Assembly: GCA_903921605.1 (NCBI GenBank)
Contig: CAIXQV010000257.1
Span: forward strand, 1 to 64,000
Reading direction: 5' to 3'
Origin: an uncultured Planctomycetaceae bacterium
GTDB lineage: Bacteria > Planctomycetota > Planctomycetia > Planctomycetales > Planctomycetaceae
Length of the DNA stretch: 64,000 nt
Positions within the stretch are counted from its first letter, which is position 1. Every line of letters starts with the position of its first letter. The notes below the pieces were generated by a model, which was not told the DNA's origin, made no database searches, and saw only the letters and a program-made list of their open reading frames with translations. Shown piece by piece: positions 27,417 through 41,771 of this stretch. The position numbers and the translations under genes were made by a program.

Positions 27417-28163
27417 ATGACAAATTCACAATCAATTGTCGTGTTCGGCGGAAGTTCAGATATCGCAAGAGCCACAGCACAACGACTGCTGTCTGCGGGA
27501 ACGAATGTGTTCTTAACCGCACGGACAGAACAGGTCGCGAGTGAACTGCGAAGAGAGTTCCAATGCGAAACCGGAGTCGCGGTTGCCTCCGATTCCAGTT
27601 CGATCGATGCTTGTATAAAGAACGCAGAAGAGCGATTCGGGGCAGTCGACGGTGTTGTCAACTGCATCGGATCTCTCCTCCTGAAGCCCGCTCACATCAC
27701 CTCCGATAATGACTGGAACGAGACCATAACCACAAATCTCACATCGTCCTTCTACATCCTTCGCGCCGCCGTAAAGTCCATGACAAAACAGGGAGGATCG
27801 ATCGTTCTGATCTCCTCCGCCGCAGCTTCCATCGGCTTGGCCAATCACGAAGCGATTGCCGCGGCGAAGGCGGGTATTCTTGGGCTCGCACGCTCCGCAG
27901 CGTCAACATATGCGAGCCGCGGGATCCGAGTGAACGCTGTAGCCCCGGGACTGATCAGATCAAAACTGACGCGGAAGATCTGGGAATCGGAGACCTCACT
28001 GGCGGCATCCTCACAATTGCATGCGATCGGTCGCGCAGGAACTCCCGAGGAAGTCGCGAGCGCGATTACATGGTTGCTAAGCCCTGAAAACAAATGGATC
28101 ACAGGCCAAACAATCGGAGTCGACGGCGGACTTAGCTCCGTCGTGCCTCGCACTAAGCTATAA
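27417..28163 (+). CDS. Short-chain dehydrogenase/reductase without the catalytic tyrosine
   Basis: A 248-residue SDR-family protein with a Rossmann fold. The cofactor motif reads GGSSDIA (in IVVFGGSSDIARATA), the central motif NCIG stands for NNAG, and the serine is in VLISSAAAS. The usual YxxxK reads IAAAK (in NHEAIAAAKAGILGL), so the catalytic tyrosine is replaced by isoleucine while the lysine remains. VNAVAPGLIRSKL and ITGQTIGVDGGLSS are normal. It may bind NAD(P) but work by altered chemistry. The start at 27417 (MTNSQSIVVFGG) fits the fold. Confidence 0.88.
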   Translation: MTNSQSIVVFGGSSDIARATAQRLLSAGTNVFLTARTEQVASELRREFQCETGVAVASDSSSIDACIKNAEERFGAVDGVVNCIGSLLLKPAHITSDNDWNETITTNLTSSFYILRAAVKSMTKQGGSIVLISSAAASIGLANHEAIAAAKAGILGLARSAASTYASRGIRVNAVAPGLIRSKLTRKIWESETSLAASSQLHAIGRAGTPEEVASAITWLLSPENKWITGQTIGVDGGLSSVVPRTKL

Positions 28164-28287
28164 CCCGGGTCGACGTGAAGCAGAAGACTGACGCAATAAT
28201 CATCGCAGGGCAAACGCTCAAGAGACGCGTTGCACTTCGGGCTTTGAAAAACTAGCCAGCCAAACGAAACCCATTCCTTCTGCGCGT

Positions 28288-28324
28288 AAAAAAAGCCAGC
28301 CGACAATCCGTCTAAACTGGCTTT
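28288..28324 (-). terminator. Rho-independent terminator after rpsG
   Basis: On the minus strand, 27 nt after the rpsG stop, AAAGCCAG and CTGGCTTT form a perfect 8-bp stem over a 17-base loop, followed by a run of seven T that overlaps the stem end. It would end the rpsL-rpsG transcript and so separates it from the SDR region; the SDR gene reads towards it from the other side and may share it weakly. Confidence 0.75.
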
Positions 28325-28350
28325 ACTAATGTGCTTGTATCCAACAACGT

Positions 28351-28824
28351 CTACCAGGCGAAGTGGGAGAACGCCTTGTTCGCATCGGCCATGCGGTGCA
28401 CGTTTTCTCGCTTGTTCATCGCGGCACCTTCACGACGGAATGCAGCGACAAGCTCTTCTGCCAAAGACTTGTCGACAGGTCGGCCCTTACGGCCCCGAAC
28501 TGCTTCCAGAATCCATCGAATCGACAGCGCTTGCTGACGTCGAGGATTAACAGGAGTCGGAACCTGATAAGTTGCACCACCAACTCGCTTGGATCGCACT
28601 TCGATAGCCGGCTTGACATTGTCAACGGCTGAGAGAAAGACATTCAATGGGTCTTCATTCGGAAGCTGCTTCTTGACGAGCTCCATCGCTCGGTAGAAAG
28701 CTCCGGTCGCAACGCTCTTCTTGCCGTCATACATCAGGCAATTGATGAACTTGGAGACAAGCAGGCTGTTAAAGCGAGTGTCATGCTTCAGTTGCTTGCG
28801 ACTAGCCGTAAACTTCTTAACCAT
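28351..28824 (-). CDS. rpsG: 30S ribosomal protein S7
   Basis: S7, 157 residues, a primary 16S rRNA-binding protein of the 30S head next to the E site. Motifs [32 protein letters not shown] and the tail [16 protein letters not shown] are present. In E. coli rpsG is followed by fusA; here it is followed by a terminator and a block of unrelated genes, with fusA 13.8 kb away on the same strand. Confidence 0.97.
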   Translation of the reverse strand: MVKKFTASRKQLKHDTRFNSLLVSKFINCLMYDGKKSVATGAFYRAMELVKKQLPNEDPLNVFLSAVDNVKPAIEVRSKRVGGATYQVPTPVNPRRQQALSIRWILEAVRGRKGRPVDKSLAEELVAAFRREGAAMNKRENVHRMADANKAFSHFAW

Positions 28825-28936
28825 CGAAACAAACTCTCAATTACACAACTTCAGAAAGCACCTACGAACCACACGATGACTCAAAGCAATTGAACAGTCT
28901 GACCGCTGAAAAACAGCCAACCAGACCAACCAACCG

Positions 28937-29350
28937 CTATTTCTTCTTCTTAGCACCAGCAGCAGCAGCGGCCCCACCACCCTTCGGACGCTTGGCACCG
29001 TAGCAACTACGCGCCTGTCGGCGATCTGATACGCCCAATGTATCCAGAACACCACGAATGATCTTATATCGAACCCCTGGAAGGTCGCGTACACGACCGC
29101 CGCGGATCAATACGATCGAGTGTTCCTGAAGATTGTGGCCTTCACCAGGAATGTAAGCCGTGACTTCTTTGCCATTGGACAAACGAACACGAGCAACCTT
29201 TCGGAGCGCGGAGTTCGGCTTCTTCGGAGTAACAGTCTTTACCTGAAGACACACACCGCGTTTCTGAGGACAGCCCTCAAGAACTGGGGTCTTTGACTTC
29301 GTGGACTGCTGTGTTCGGGGCTTCCGAATTAATTGATTAATGGTGGGCAT
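28937..29350 (-). CDS. rpsL: 30S ribosomal protein S12
   Basis: S12, 137 residues, in the decoding centre and the site of streptomycin-resistance mutations. It begins [20 protein letters not shown] at 29350, has [20 protein letters not shown] and [20 protein letters not shown], and ends with a poly-glycine/alanine and lysine tail ([11 protein letters not shown]) longer than usual. The upstream open frame is not part of the protein. It has its own promoter after rpoC. Confidence 0.97.
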   Translation of the reverse strand: MPTINQLIRKPRTQQSTKSKTPVLEGCPQKRGVCLQVKTVTPKKPNSALRKVARVRLSNGKEVTAYIPGEGHNLQEHSIVLIRGGRVRDLPGVRYKIIRGVLDTLGVSDRRQARSCYGAKRPKGGGAAAAAGAKKKK

Positions 29351-29429
29351 ATATCGCCAGACAAAAGCAGAAGAACCAAAAACTGAAGACGCTGAAACCA
29401 CTCATACCGTGAAACGCGGAAAACGCGGC

Positions 29430-29458
29430 ACTTTATCCACGATTCCCCTGATCGTCAA
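29430..29458 (-). promoter_or_regulatory. Sigma-70-type promoter of rpsL-rpsG
   Basis: On the minus strand TTGACG (29458-29453) and TAAAGT (29435-29430) are 17 nt apart. Transcription would begin near 29423, giving a leader of about 70 nt for rpsL. It lies in the rpoC-rpsL gap, so rpsL-rpsG can be expressed apart from rpoBC. Confidence 0.65.
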
Positions 29459-29491
29459 CCTTGCATGTCTTCGATCACTCTAATTCGCTGA

Positions 29492-33805
<4,314 letters not shown>

Positions 33806-33945
33806 GCCAGAATCTCCTCTAAAGTGGAGGTTCAAAACAGCTTCCGGCCCGGAAAACCCGGGACAGAGTTCGCTATCTGTAATCAGAAATGCTTGCGACG
33901 ACCCTGCAAGCCACACTTAGCTATACCAATCGATTCAACGAAGAA

Positions 33946-36900
33946 TCAATGGACAGCCTTTTCAAGCTGCAGGTTAAGACACAGCCCCCGGATTTCATTA
34001 TTCAACACGTCAAAGCTCGCCGGAGTCCCTGCTTCCAGAGTATTCTCCCCCTTGACCATGCTCTCGTAAATCTTGGTACGGCCTTCAACGTCGTCGCTCT
34101 TCACTGTGAGCAACTCCTGAAGAATGTAAGCCGCCCCGTACGCTTCCAAAGCCCAGACTTCCATTTCCCCGAATCGCTGCCCGCCGAAGCGAGCCTTACC
34201 ACCCAGAGGCTGCTGAGTAATAAGCGAGTAAGGACCAGTGGCTCGAGCATGAACCTTGTCATCAACGAGGTGATGAAGCTTCAACATGTAGATGTAACCG
34301 ACGGTGGTTCGCTGTTCCTGTTTTTCACCGGTACGACCGTCATGCAGAAACGCCTTGCCGTCTTCCGGAAGCCCGGCTTCTCGCAAAGCTTCCTTCACTT
34401 CATCTTCGCCGGCACCATCAAACACTGGACAAATCGCCCGATATCCCAGCTTTCCTGCCGCCCAACCGAGGTGAGTTTCCAGAATCTGCCCGACGTTCAT
34501 TCGGCTTGGTACGCCCAGTGGATTCAAAATGATGTCCACAGGTGTTCCATCAGCAAGGAACGGCATGTCTTCGATTGGCAGAACCTTGGAGATAACCCCC
34601 TTGTTTCCGTGCCGACCGGCCATTTTGTCCCCGACAGAGATCTGTCGTTTCGAAGCCACATAGACCTTCACCATCTGCAGCACACCACTTGGCAGCTCAT
34701 CGCCACGCTTCATGCTGTTGAGCCGATGATCTTCACGGTCGATGACATCCTCAACAAGAATCCAGCTTTCACGCACCACTTTGCGAGCAGCCGTCTTCTT
34801 CTGCGGGCTTCGAAGATCCATCTCCTCGAAATGGTTGTGGAATCTTCTGGCATAGTCGGCAACGATCTTGCAGTCTTCCTGCTTAGACAGAGGACGACCG
34901 TCCTGGTCCATGACCGGCTGCTCAAGAGCTGCCTCAAGTTCAACCAGGAATGTCTTGAAGGCAGCAGCGATTGCTGTCTCGCCTTCCTTCTCCACCTTTT
35001 TCAAGTCGTCTTCGAACCGCTTACGTTCAATCTCGGACAGGCTCATTCGACGTGAGAATTTTTCGGTGTGAATGACGATACCACCGACACCGCTCGGTAC
35101 TTCGAGACTCTCGTTCTTTACGTCTTCCCCGGCACGACCAAAAATCGCATGCAGAAGCTTTTCTTCGGGCGTCAATTCTGACTTGGCCTTCGGTGACACT
35201 TTACCGACCAGGATGTCTCCCGGATTAACACGCGTACCGACTTTAACAACCCCGGTATCGTCAAGATGCCGCAAGGCCTTTTCACTGACGTTCGGAATGT
35301 CCCGGGTAAACTCTTCCCGTCCAAGCTTCGTTTCACGGATCTCGACATCAAATTCATCAAGATGAATCGACGTGTATACATCCTCTTTCACTAAACGCTC
35401 AGATAGAATGATTGCGTCTTCGAAGTTGTACCCTTCCCAAGACATAAACGCCACAAGCACGTTTCGCCCAAGGGCCAGCACACCATTCTTGGTAGCAGCG
35501 CTATCGCACAGCACCTGACCGGCCTTGACCTTGTCGCCCACCGATACGATCGGCTTCTGATTCAGACAGGTTCGCTCGTTGAGCCGAGTGTACTTACGCA
35601 ACGGATACCTGCGTCCGTCAATCTCGATGTTGTTCGCATCGACATAAGTGACCTTGCCCGATTTCTCCGCCCGCAAAACCATCCCCGAGTTCTGAGCAAC
35701 GAATTGCTCCATCCCGGTTCCAACCAGCGGACGCTCCGAAATCAGCAGCGGCACAGCCTGACGCTGCATGTTCGAACCCATCAAGGCTCGATTCGCATCG
35801 TCATGCTCGAGGAACGGAATCAACCCGGCAGAAACACCAACCATCTGACATGGTGCCACGTCGATGAACTGAACCTCGTTTCGGTCAATCCAGACTACGT
35901 CGCTCTTGGTTCGCGCTAAAACTCGCTCTTCAGCGATCATTCCATCAGCAACCAACGTATCGGCCGGACAGACCATGCCGGAAGCCTCTTCGTCAGCTCG
36001 AAGCCACACGACTTCATCTGTAACCTTCGCGTTCTTCACGACGCGGTACGGAGAAATCAGGAATCCATAATCATCCACCTTGGCGTAAATGCTGAGGCTG
36101 GAAATCAAACCGATATTCGTTCCTTCCGGTGTTTCAACCGGACAAATACGGCCGTAATGAGAAATATGAACGTCGCGAACCTCGAAGCCCGCTCGCTTAC
36201 GATTTAAACCACCGGGGCCCAGAGCAGACAAACGTCGCTCGTGCGTCAACATGGACAAAGGGTTCGTCTGGTCAACGACCTGCGAAAGCTCACTTCGCCC
36301 ATAGAAATAATCGATCGCTGCCGAAACGCTCTTCGGATTGATCAATGTCCGAGGAGTCATCGCATCGACTTCCTTCAGACTCATTCGCTCCTGAACCGTC
36401 CTTCGCAACTTCAGAAATCCCTTACGAATTTCATCAGCCGCGAGCTCATCAATCGTTCGCAGTCGACGATTACCGAGGTTATCGATGTCGTCAATCTGCG
36501 CGGTCTCATCGCCGATCCTGAGCCGCACAATGTACTTCATCGAGTTGATGAAGTCCTGCGGATTCAAGGTCATCTCGTCATCAGAGATATCCTGCTGGAA
36601 CTTCCGATTGATACGGAAACGACCAACACGACCCAACCGATATCGATTTACATCGAAAAACTTCTCGCGGAACAGGTCGTTTGCTTTGTCGAGATTTGGC
36701 GGATTACCGGGACGCAATCGCTGGTAAATCTTCAGCAACGCTTCTTCGTGAGTTGACGTACCGTCTTCTGCCAGTGTCTTGAGAATCAGTGGATCCCGCA
36801 CCTCTGTCACGATCTCGACCGTCTTTACGCCCGAAGCAATCAACTCCTCGGCTACCGTATCGCTGATCTCGTAACCAGCATCGACGATCAACTCCCCGGC

Positions 36901-37668
36901 CCGCTCATGCTTCGCAGGGAACACAACATCTTCGACGGAGTATTTGCCTTCCAGCTCCGAAGCGACTGTCTTCGCCGTAATCTTAACCTTATCCGTCGGA
37001 TAGAAAATTCGAATGATGTCGGCGTCCGACGAATAATCCTTCGCCATGGCTCGCAGCAACGTCAACGCCGAGAATTTGCCACTTTGGTCAATCCGCACGC
37101 CAATCGCGTCCCGCTTGCTGACCAGCAACTCGATCCAACTACCGCGCTCCGGAATGATACGGCAGGACTGCGTTTTCCGATCACTGCTGGCGGTCTCTTC
37201 CGCCATCACAAAGTCCACACCCGGCGAACGATGCAACTGACTGACGACAACACGCTCGGCCCCGTTGATGATAAACTCGCCGCCGCCGATCATGATCGGG
37301 ATGTCGCCGAGATACACCTCCTCCTCAATTGGTTGCTCTTTAACCAAACGCAACCAAACGCGGAACGGCATCCCGTAGGTCAGACGCAACTGCCGACACT
37401 CTTCGGGAGTGTAGCGAGGCTTTCCCAACTCGTACCGAATGTATTCCAAACGAAACTGCCCATCGTAGCTCTCGATGGGAAATACTTCGCGCAGAATTGC
37501 CTCAAGGCCAATATCGAGGCGATCCCGGGAAGACCGATCAGCCTGCAAAAAACGGGCGTAGGAAGCTGTCTGAATCAGGGTCAGACCGGAAATCTCAAAC
37601 TCCGCGTTGATTTTCCCGAAGCTTCTTACTGCGTCCTGGTCGATTGTACGAACAGACGGAATGGGCAT
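33946..37668 (-). CDS. rpoB: RNA polymerase beta subunit
   Basis: Beta subunit, 1240 residues. It holds the rifampicin-binding region ([20 protein letters not shown]), the [15 protein letters not shown] motif and the C-terminal clamp part with [20 protein letters not shown]. The ATG at 37668 ([20 protein letters not shown]) has AGGGGA just upstream and is preferred to a GTG at 37686. A gap of 331 nt separates it from rplL. Confidence 0.97.
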   Translation of the reverse strand: MPIPSVRTIDQDAVRSFGKINAEFEISGLTLIQTASYARFLQADRSSRDRLDIGLEAILREVFPIESYDGQFRLEYIRYELGKPRYTPEECRQLRLTYGMPFRVWLRLVKEQPIEEEVYLGDIPIMIGGGEFIINGAERVVVSQLHRSPGVDFVMAEETASSDRKTQSCRIIPERGSWIELLVSKRDAIGVRIDQSGKFSALTLLRAMAKDYSSDADIIRIFYPTDKVKITAKTVASELEGKYSVEDVVFPAKHERAGELIVDAGYEISDTVAEELIASGVKTVEIVTEVRDPLILKTLAEDGTSTHEEALLKIYQRLRPGNPPNLDKANDLFREKFFDVNRYRLGRVGRFRINRKFQQDISDDEMTLNPQDFINSMKYIVRLRIGDETAQIDDIDNLGNRRLRTIDELAADEIRKGFLKLRRTVQERMSLKEVDAMTPRTLINPKSVSAAIDYFYGRSELSQVVDQTNPLSMLTHERRLSALGPGGLNRKRAGFEVRDVHISHYGRICPVETPEGTNIGLISSLSIYAKVDDYGFLISPYRVVKNAKVTDEVVWLRADEEASGMVCPADTLVADGMIAEERVLARTKSDVVWIDRNEVQFIDVAPCQMVGVSAGLIPFLEHDDANRALMGSNMQRQAVPLLISERPLVGTGMEQFVAQNSGMVLRAEKSGKVTYVDANNIEIDGRRYPLRKYTRLNERTCLNQKPIVSVGDKVKAGQVLCDSAATKNGVLALGRNVLVAFMSWEGYNFEDAIILSERLVKEDVYTSIHLDEFDVEIRETKLGREEFTRDIPNVSEKALRHLDDTGVVKVGTRVNPGDILVGKVSPKAKSELTPEEKLLHAIFGRAGEDVKNESLEVPSGVGGIVIHTEKFSRRMSLSEIERKRFEDDLKKVEKEGETAIAAAFKTFLVELEAALEQPVMDQDGRPLSKQEDCKIVADYARRFHNHFEEMDLRSPQKKTAARKVVRESWILVEDVIDREDHRLNSMKRGDELPSGVLQMVKVYVASKRQISVGDKMAGRHGNKGVISKVLPIEDMPFLADGTPVDIILNPLGVPSRMNVGQILETHLGWAAGKLGYRAICPVFDGAGEDEVKEALREAGLPEDGKAFLHDGRTGEKQEQRTTVGYIYMLKLHHLVDDKVHARATGPYSLITQQPLGGKARFGGQRFGEMEVWALEAYGAAYILQELLTVKSDDVEGRTKIYESMVKGENTLEAGTPASFDVLNNEIRGLCLNLQLEKAVH

Positions 37669-37999
37669 ACGGTCCCCTGCCTTCACTCTTGAGCGGAAAA
37701 AACGAGCGTGGAACTCCAGCCCGTGTTCAAATAATCATTGACAATAAACGATATTCGAGTGAATCGACCCTATTCACCGGGAACAGCGCGCGACGATAGG
37801 CACCTGCTGATCGCTCAACAGCTGCCTGCAATAGAACCCGCCTTTTTACTTCTTTGCACCGTCAGACGCTCGCTGGACACGAAGTGCCGAGCCTTCATTC
37901 ACGAACGGGTCAACACACAGAAAATTTCAAACGCAAATCTCGTCTTCCACCGCCGGGACGAGAACGCCCCGGTCGGTGCAAACGAAAAGCTCAACTCAA
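37669..37999. other. rplL-rpoB intergenic region
   Basis: About 330 bases between rplL and rpoB with no gene. A gap of similar size is present in E. coli, where it holds an attenuator and an RNase III site. Here a strong hairpin lies near rplL (37948-37978). No clear promoter consensus was found. Confidence 0.6.
37948..37978 (-). promoter_or_regulatory. Strong hairpin after rplL, possible attenuator or processing site
   Basis: On the minus strand CACCG-A-CCGGG pairs with CCCGGCGGTG over 10 bp with one bulged A and a 10-base loop, starting 22 nt after the rplL stop. No T-run follows, so it is more like an attenuator or RNase processing stem that lowers rpoBC relative to rplJL output. The function is inferred from position. 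Confidence 0.5.
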
Positions 38000-38401
38000 T
38001 TACTTAATGTCGCAGGTACCGCCAGCCGCGACGACTTCCGCCTTCAGCTTCTCGGCATCTTCCTTCGACAAACCTTCCTTCAGCGCCTTTGGAACGCCTT
38101 CGGTCAGGTCTTTAGCTTCCTTCAGGCCCAAGCCGGTCACAGCGCGAACCACTTTAATCACGCCAATCTTGTTCTCGCCGAACCCAGTCAACATGACTGT
38201 GAACTCAGTCTGCTCGACCTTTGCTTCAGCTGGAGCTGCCGGACCCGCCATCATGATGGCGCCACCACCAGCTGGCTCAATACCATGAACCTGCTTCAGG
38301 TAATCCACAACTCGCTTTGCTTCGAGCAAAGTGAGACCAACGATCTTATCGCCGAGTTCTTTGGTCTTGTCATCAAACTCAGTGGTCGCTTCCGCAGACA
38401 T
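38000..38401 (-). CDS. rplL: 50S ribosomal protein L7/L12
   Basis: L7/L12, 133 residues, the flexible stalk protein that recruits translation GTPases. The N-terminal dimerisation domain ([20 protein letters not shown]), an alanine-rich hinge ([10 protein letters not shown]) and the C-terminal domain with [20 protein letters not shown] and [15 protein letters not shown] residues are present. It follows rplJ by 67 nt, as is usual. Confidence 0.97.
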   Translation of the reverse strand: MSAEATTEFDDKTKELGDKIVGLTLLEAKRVVDYLKQVHGIEPAGGGAIMMAGPAAPAEAKVEQTEFTVMLTGFGENKIGVIKVVRAVTGLGLKEAKDLTEGVPKALKEGLSKEDAEKLKAEVVAAGGTCDIK

Positions 38402-38468
38402 TGCCAGTACCTTTCTCTTTCGTACACTTGCTTTTCGTTAATCAACTCTCAGCCGACCTGGTACTTCC

Positions 38469-38987
38469 CTAGGCCTGCTTTTCTTCCGACAAAGTCTTCA
38501 ACTGGCCAGCCAAGCGACCACCCGGACCCTGCAGACACCCAGCCAGCTGACGCCCAGGAGCGAGCATCAACCCGGCAATCTCGCCAATCGTCTCTAGCCG
38601 ACCGGCACTCTTACTCAGTGCATCCACAGCAGCTGCGTCGAGAGATTCTCCCTCAACTGTGCCACCTTTAATCTCGAAATTCTTGATCTCTTTCGCCCAT
38701 TTTGCGACGGACCGCGACAACGCAACGATGTCGTCCCCACCCCAAACAAGCGTAGACGGCCCATTAAGAACCCCGGTGAGTCCATCGATGCCCTTGCGTT
38801 TCAACGCGTTGTTGGCAACCGAGTTCTTCACCGTCAACGCAGACATCTGCTGCTTGCGCAACGCCAACCGCCACCGATTTGCCGTAATGGCGTCAACCTT
38901 CGAGCAGTCAACAACAATGAAATCCTTCACATCACCGATGCGCGACTGGATATCAGCGATAACCATGTCTTTGACTTCACGACCCAT
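38469..38987 (-). CDS. rplJ: 50S ribosomal protein L10
   Basis: L10, 172 residues, the base of the L7/L12 stalk. The conserved LRKQQMSALTVKNSVANNAL and the ALSRSVAKWAKE region are present, and the C-terminal helix (GGRLAGQLKTLSEEKQA) binds L7/L12 dimers. The ATG at 38987 (MGREVKDMVIADIQS) is preferred to a GTG three codons upstream. It lies between rplA and rplL. Confidence 0.94.
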   Translation of the reverse strand: MGREVKDMVIADIQSRIGDVKDFIVVDCSKVDAITANRWRLALRKQQMSALTVKNSVANNALKRKGIDGLTGVLNGPSTLVWGGDDIVALSRSVAKWAKEIKNFEIKGGTVEGESLDAAAVDALSKSAGRLETIGEIAGLMLAPGRQLAGCLQGPGGRLAGQLKTLSEEKQA

Positions 38988-39025
38988 TGTCTTCACTCAC
39001 AAAAAATCGAACACGTCGGCCAAAA

Positions 39026-39730
39026 TCAAACAGCAACAACAATTGAAGGAAGCATTGTCGCTGACACAACAACACCACGCAAGTAAACACCCTTTGAAGC
39101 GCTCGGCTTAAGACTGCGGATATAACTGAGCAATGACTCAATGTTCTCCTGCAGCTTCACGACATCAAACGACATCTTGCCGACGACACAATGCAAGTTC
39201 GAACCGTTGTCAACCCGGAACTCGACTTTACCAGCCTTGTATTCCCGCACAGCTGTAGCAATATCCTGCGTCACAGTACCGGCTCGAGGACTCGGCATCA
39301 AACCACGAGGACCGAGAATACGACCAAGCGGCCCAACAACGCCCATCATATCAGGTGTCGCGATGGCGACATCAAAGTCAAGCCAACCGTCCTTAATCTT
39401 GTCTGCCAGTTCCTTAGCACCAACAAAATCAGCACCCGCGGTTTGAGCAACCTTAACGTTCTCGCCCTGAGCGAAAACGAGAACTCGCTGAGACTTACCG
39501 ATGCCATGAGGCAACACTATTGAGCCACGCACAATCTGATCCGCCTGCCGTGGATCAACACCCAAACGCAAGGCAATCTCTACGGTCTGATCGAACGCCA
39601 CGCGCTTAATTGCTTTAGGAAGCGTATCCTCCAAGCCCTTCAACGCCTTCACCGCGTCAGGCAGAGCCAAAACGCCGAGCTCGCTCGCCTTCTTGGAAAG
39701 AGTCTTCATCCGCTTTGACTGAGCAGCCAT
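39026..39730 (-). CDS. rplA: 50S ribosomal protein L1
   Basis: L1, 234 residues, forms the mobile L1 stalk at the E site. It has the family motifs [20 protein letters not shown] and [19 protein letters not shown], and ends with [12 protein letters not shown]. The ATG at 39730 ([18 protein letters not shown]) is chosen over a GTG at 39739. It follows rplK by 55 nt. Confidence 0.96.
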   Translation of the reverse strand: MAAQSKRMKTLSKKASELGVLALPDAVKALKGLEDTLPKAIKRVAFDQTVEIALRLGVDPRQADQIVRGSIVLPHGIGKSQRVLVFAQGENVKVAQTAGADFVGAKELADKIKDGWLDFDVAIATPDMMGVVGPLGRILGPRGLMPSPRAGTVTQDIATAVREYKAGKVEFRVDNGSNLHCVVGKMSFDVVKLQENIESLLSYIRSLKPSASKGVYLRGVVVSATMLPSIVVAV

Positions 39731-39785
39731 GTCGAGCACCTACGCCGAAACCAAAAAAACTAAACGCAAAAACCAACCAACTAAA

Positions 39786-40217
39786 CTAGTCGATCACTTC
39801 CAAACCCATACTTCGCGCGGTCCCGGCAATCATCTTCCGAGCCTGCTCAGGAGACGATGCATTCAGATCCTCGTACTTCTGCTTGGCGATCTGATCCAAT
39901 TGCGCCGTGGTAACACTACCGACCTTACTCTTCAAAGGACTCCCCGAGCCTTTGGCAACACCAGCCGCCTTCTTCAACAACACCGCAGCAGGAGGACTCT
40001 TCAACACAAACTCGAAGGTTCGGTCATTATAGACCGTAATAACGCAGGGAATGGTGATCCCCATCATATCGCGAGTCTTTTCATTAAACTGCGACACGAA
40101 TTGGCCAATGTTGACGCCATGCGGCCCAAGCGCAGTACCCACCGGCGGCGCCGGAGTAGCCTGACCACCCGTCACCTGAACCTTAATCTGAGCAGTAACC
40201 GCACGCGCTTTACCCAT
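39786..40217 (-). CDS. rplK: 50S ribosomal protein L11
   Basis: L11, 143 residues, in the GTPase-associated centre, where it contacts EF-G and RelA. Motifs GGQATPAPPVGTALGPHGVN and the C-terminal SSPEQARKMIAGTARSMGLE are conserved. The start MGKARAVTAQIKVQV at 40217 is the family start; 19 codons of open frame upstream are not used. It follows nusG by 35 nt. Confidence 0.97.
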   Translation of the reverse strand: MGKARAVTAQIKVQVTGGQATPAPPVGTALGPHGVNIGQFVSQFNEKTRDMMGITIPCVITVYNDRTFEFVLKSPPAAVLLKKAAGVAKGSGSPLKSKVGSVTTAQLDQIAKQKYEDLNASSPEQARKMIAGTARSMGLEVID

Positions 40218-40252
40218 GACCCAACCAACCCAGCAATACAAAAAGCGAAACG

Positions 40253-40822
40253 TCAAACAGACTCGATCTGCCAATGATCCAACTCGACAGGCGTTGAGCG
40301 ACCGAAAATCTCGATCAACACAGACACCTTACCATTGTGCTCGTCAATACCCTCAACCGCGCCTTCGAAGTTCTCGAAGGTACCCTCACGAATCTTGACA
40401 ACATCCCCAACTGAAAACTGTATCTTAACCTTCGGCGCGGCACCAACCTGCTGCTCAGCCCGACCAAGCATTCGATCCACTTCGTGCTGCTCCATCGGAA
40501 GCGGCTTACCAGCCGCACCCGCAAAATCACCCACACCACCTGTATCTCTCACGAGGTACCATGTGTCATCATTCAGAATCATCTGAATCATGATATACCC
40601 CGGAAACAGCTTTCGATCTTGCTCCTTGGGCGAACCACCGCGAGTGTCAACCACCTTCTCCGAGGGTATAACAATGTCTCCGAAGAACTCCTCCAGACCC
40701 TCCAACTTAATCTTCTTCAGCAGCGCCTCGCGAATTGTTCTTTCGCGATTCGTCTGAACTTTCAACACATACCAAAGCATGTCACTGGCCGCAGAACTTC
40801 CGACCGCTGCGTCTTTTGCCAT
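40253..40822 (-). CDS. nusG: Transcription termination/antitermination factor NusG
   Basis: NusG, 189 residues. The NGN domain has [20 protein letters not shown] and [20 protein letters not shown], and the KOW domain has [20 protein letters not shown]. NusG binds the beta' clamp and couples transcription to Rho or the ribosome. About 15 extra residues precede the NGN domain ([15 protein letters not shown]). It lies between secE and rplK, as in most bacteria. Confidence 0.96.
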   Translation of the reverse strand: MAKDAAVGSSAASDMLWYVLKVQTNRERTIREALLKKIKLEGLEEFFGDIVIPSEKVVDTRGGSPKEQDRKLFPGYIMIQMILNDDTWYLVRDTGGVGDFAGAAGKPLPMEQHEVDRMLGRAEQQVGAAPKVKIQFSVGDVVKIREGTFENFEGAVEGIDEHNGKVSVLIEIFGRSTPVELDHWQIESV

Positions 40823-40940
40823 CGAGACATACTCCTAAAAATTGAATCGCCAAAATGGGCCGCGTATGTTGATGCTGAAAATTCCAAATTGCAACCACCA
40901 ACGCCAACCGATTGCAAACTTGAACAGCACTTACGCACAA

Positions 40941-41378
40941 CTACGACTTGTATTCAGTAAAGCCGATAAAGCTGAACAACCAAGTCCAGAGCAAATCAAT
41001 AAGAAACAAAAACACACCGAGCGAGAACATCGCGACGAGGACCACGATCGTCGCCTGAATCACCTCGTGACGAGACGGCCAAGTTACCTTTTCTAGCTCT
41101 GACTCAACAGAAACCAAAAAATCAGCAAACTTTGGGATATTAACCGCACGAAACGCAATCCAGCTGCTCACCGCCCAAATCAAAGCGGGAACACCAATCC
41201 TTACGGCCTTCGCCGAAGTACCTAGCATCCCATTTGCCAGCGTCAAGCACCCAAAGGCGGCAATGACCACTATGGCGAAGAAAGTGAACTGTCGAACCAT
41301 TCGACCTTGGCTGGACTTATACACTCCAAAGCGAAACAATTCCGGCACCAGAGAAGCACCCGTACTTTTGCTCGACAT
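40941..41378 (-). CDS. secE: Preprotein translocase subunit SecE
   Basis: SecE, 145 residues, stabilises SecY in the membrane. The conserved SecE motif ESELEKVTWPSRHEVIQAT is followed by the last membrane helix (IVVLVAMFSLGVFLFLIDLL). Two further hydrophobic segments before it give three in total, as in E. coli, rather than the single helix common elsewhere. The ATG at 41378 (MSSKSTGASLVPE) is used; the open frame before it runs back into the tRNA-Trp gene and is not coding. Confidence 0.93.
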   Translation of the reverse strand: MSSKSTGASLVPELFRFGVYKSSQGRMVRQFTFFAIVVIAAFGCLTLANGMLGTSAKAVRIGVPALIWAVSSWIAFRAVNIPKFADFLVSVESELEKVTWPSRHEVIQATIVVLVAMFSLGVFLFLIDLLWTWLFSFIGFTEYKS

Positions 41379-41444
41379 TTGACGCCCAACAACGGTTAAA
41401 CAGAACCAATCAGCAAACCCAAAACGAACAAAACCAGCAACAAG

Positions 41445-41517
<73 letters not shown>

Positions 41518-41537
41518 TCGATCCAGACCACGAGGGT

Positions 41538-41690
41538 CTATTTCTTTCGAGACTCTTTATGCAGCGTGTGTCGACGAAGTCTCGGACAATACTTCATCAG
41601 TTCCAGCCGCTCAGTTCCTCGAGTCTCTTTGATTACGCGGTAATTCCGCTGCCCGGACTCCGTGCACTCAAGCCAAACATACTCTCGCAT
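41538..41690 (-). CDS. rpmG: 50S ribosomal protein L33
   Basis: L33, 50 residues, near the E site of the 50S subunit. The sequence MREYVWLECTESGQRNYRVI and the tail with LELMKYCPRLRRHTLHKE match the family. Only two cysteines (9 and 35) remain of the four of zinc-binding L33, so it is probably a reduced or zinc-free form. The ATG at 41690 has a GAGG 7 nt upstream. It lies between tuf and tRNA-Trp. Confidence 0.94.
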   Translation of the reverse strand: MREYVWLECTESGQRNYRVIKETRGTERLELMKYCPRLRRHTLHKESRKK

Positions 41691-41771
41691 GACAAAACCT
41701 CGAAGCCAAAAAGCGAAACTGCCTGCTGACAAAACCGCCAGCAGGCAGCCCAAATCCACATTACCGAGCTA

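Noticed and set aside
33889..35055. 388-residue open frame antisense to rpoB
   Set aside because: It lies wholly opposite a highly conserved gene and looks like a codon-bias shadow.
36907..37692. 261-residue open frame antisense to the rpoB start
   Set aside because: Same reason; no family resemblance.
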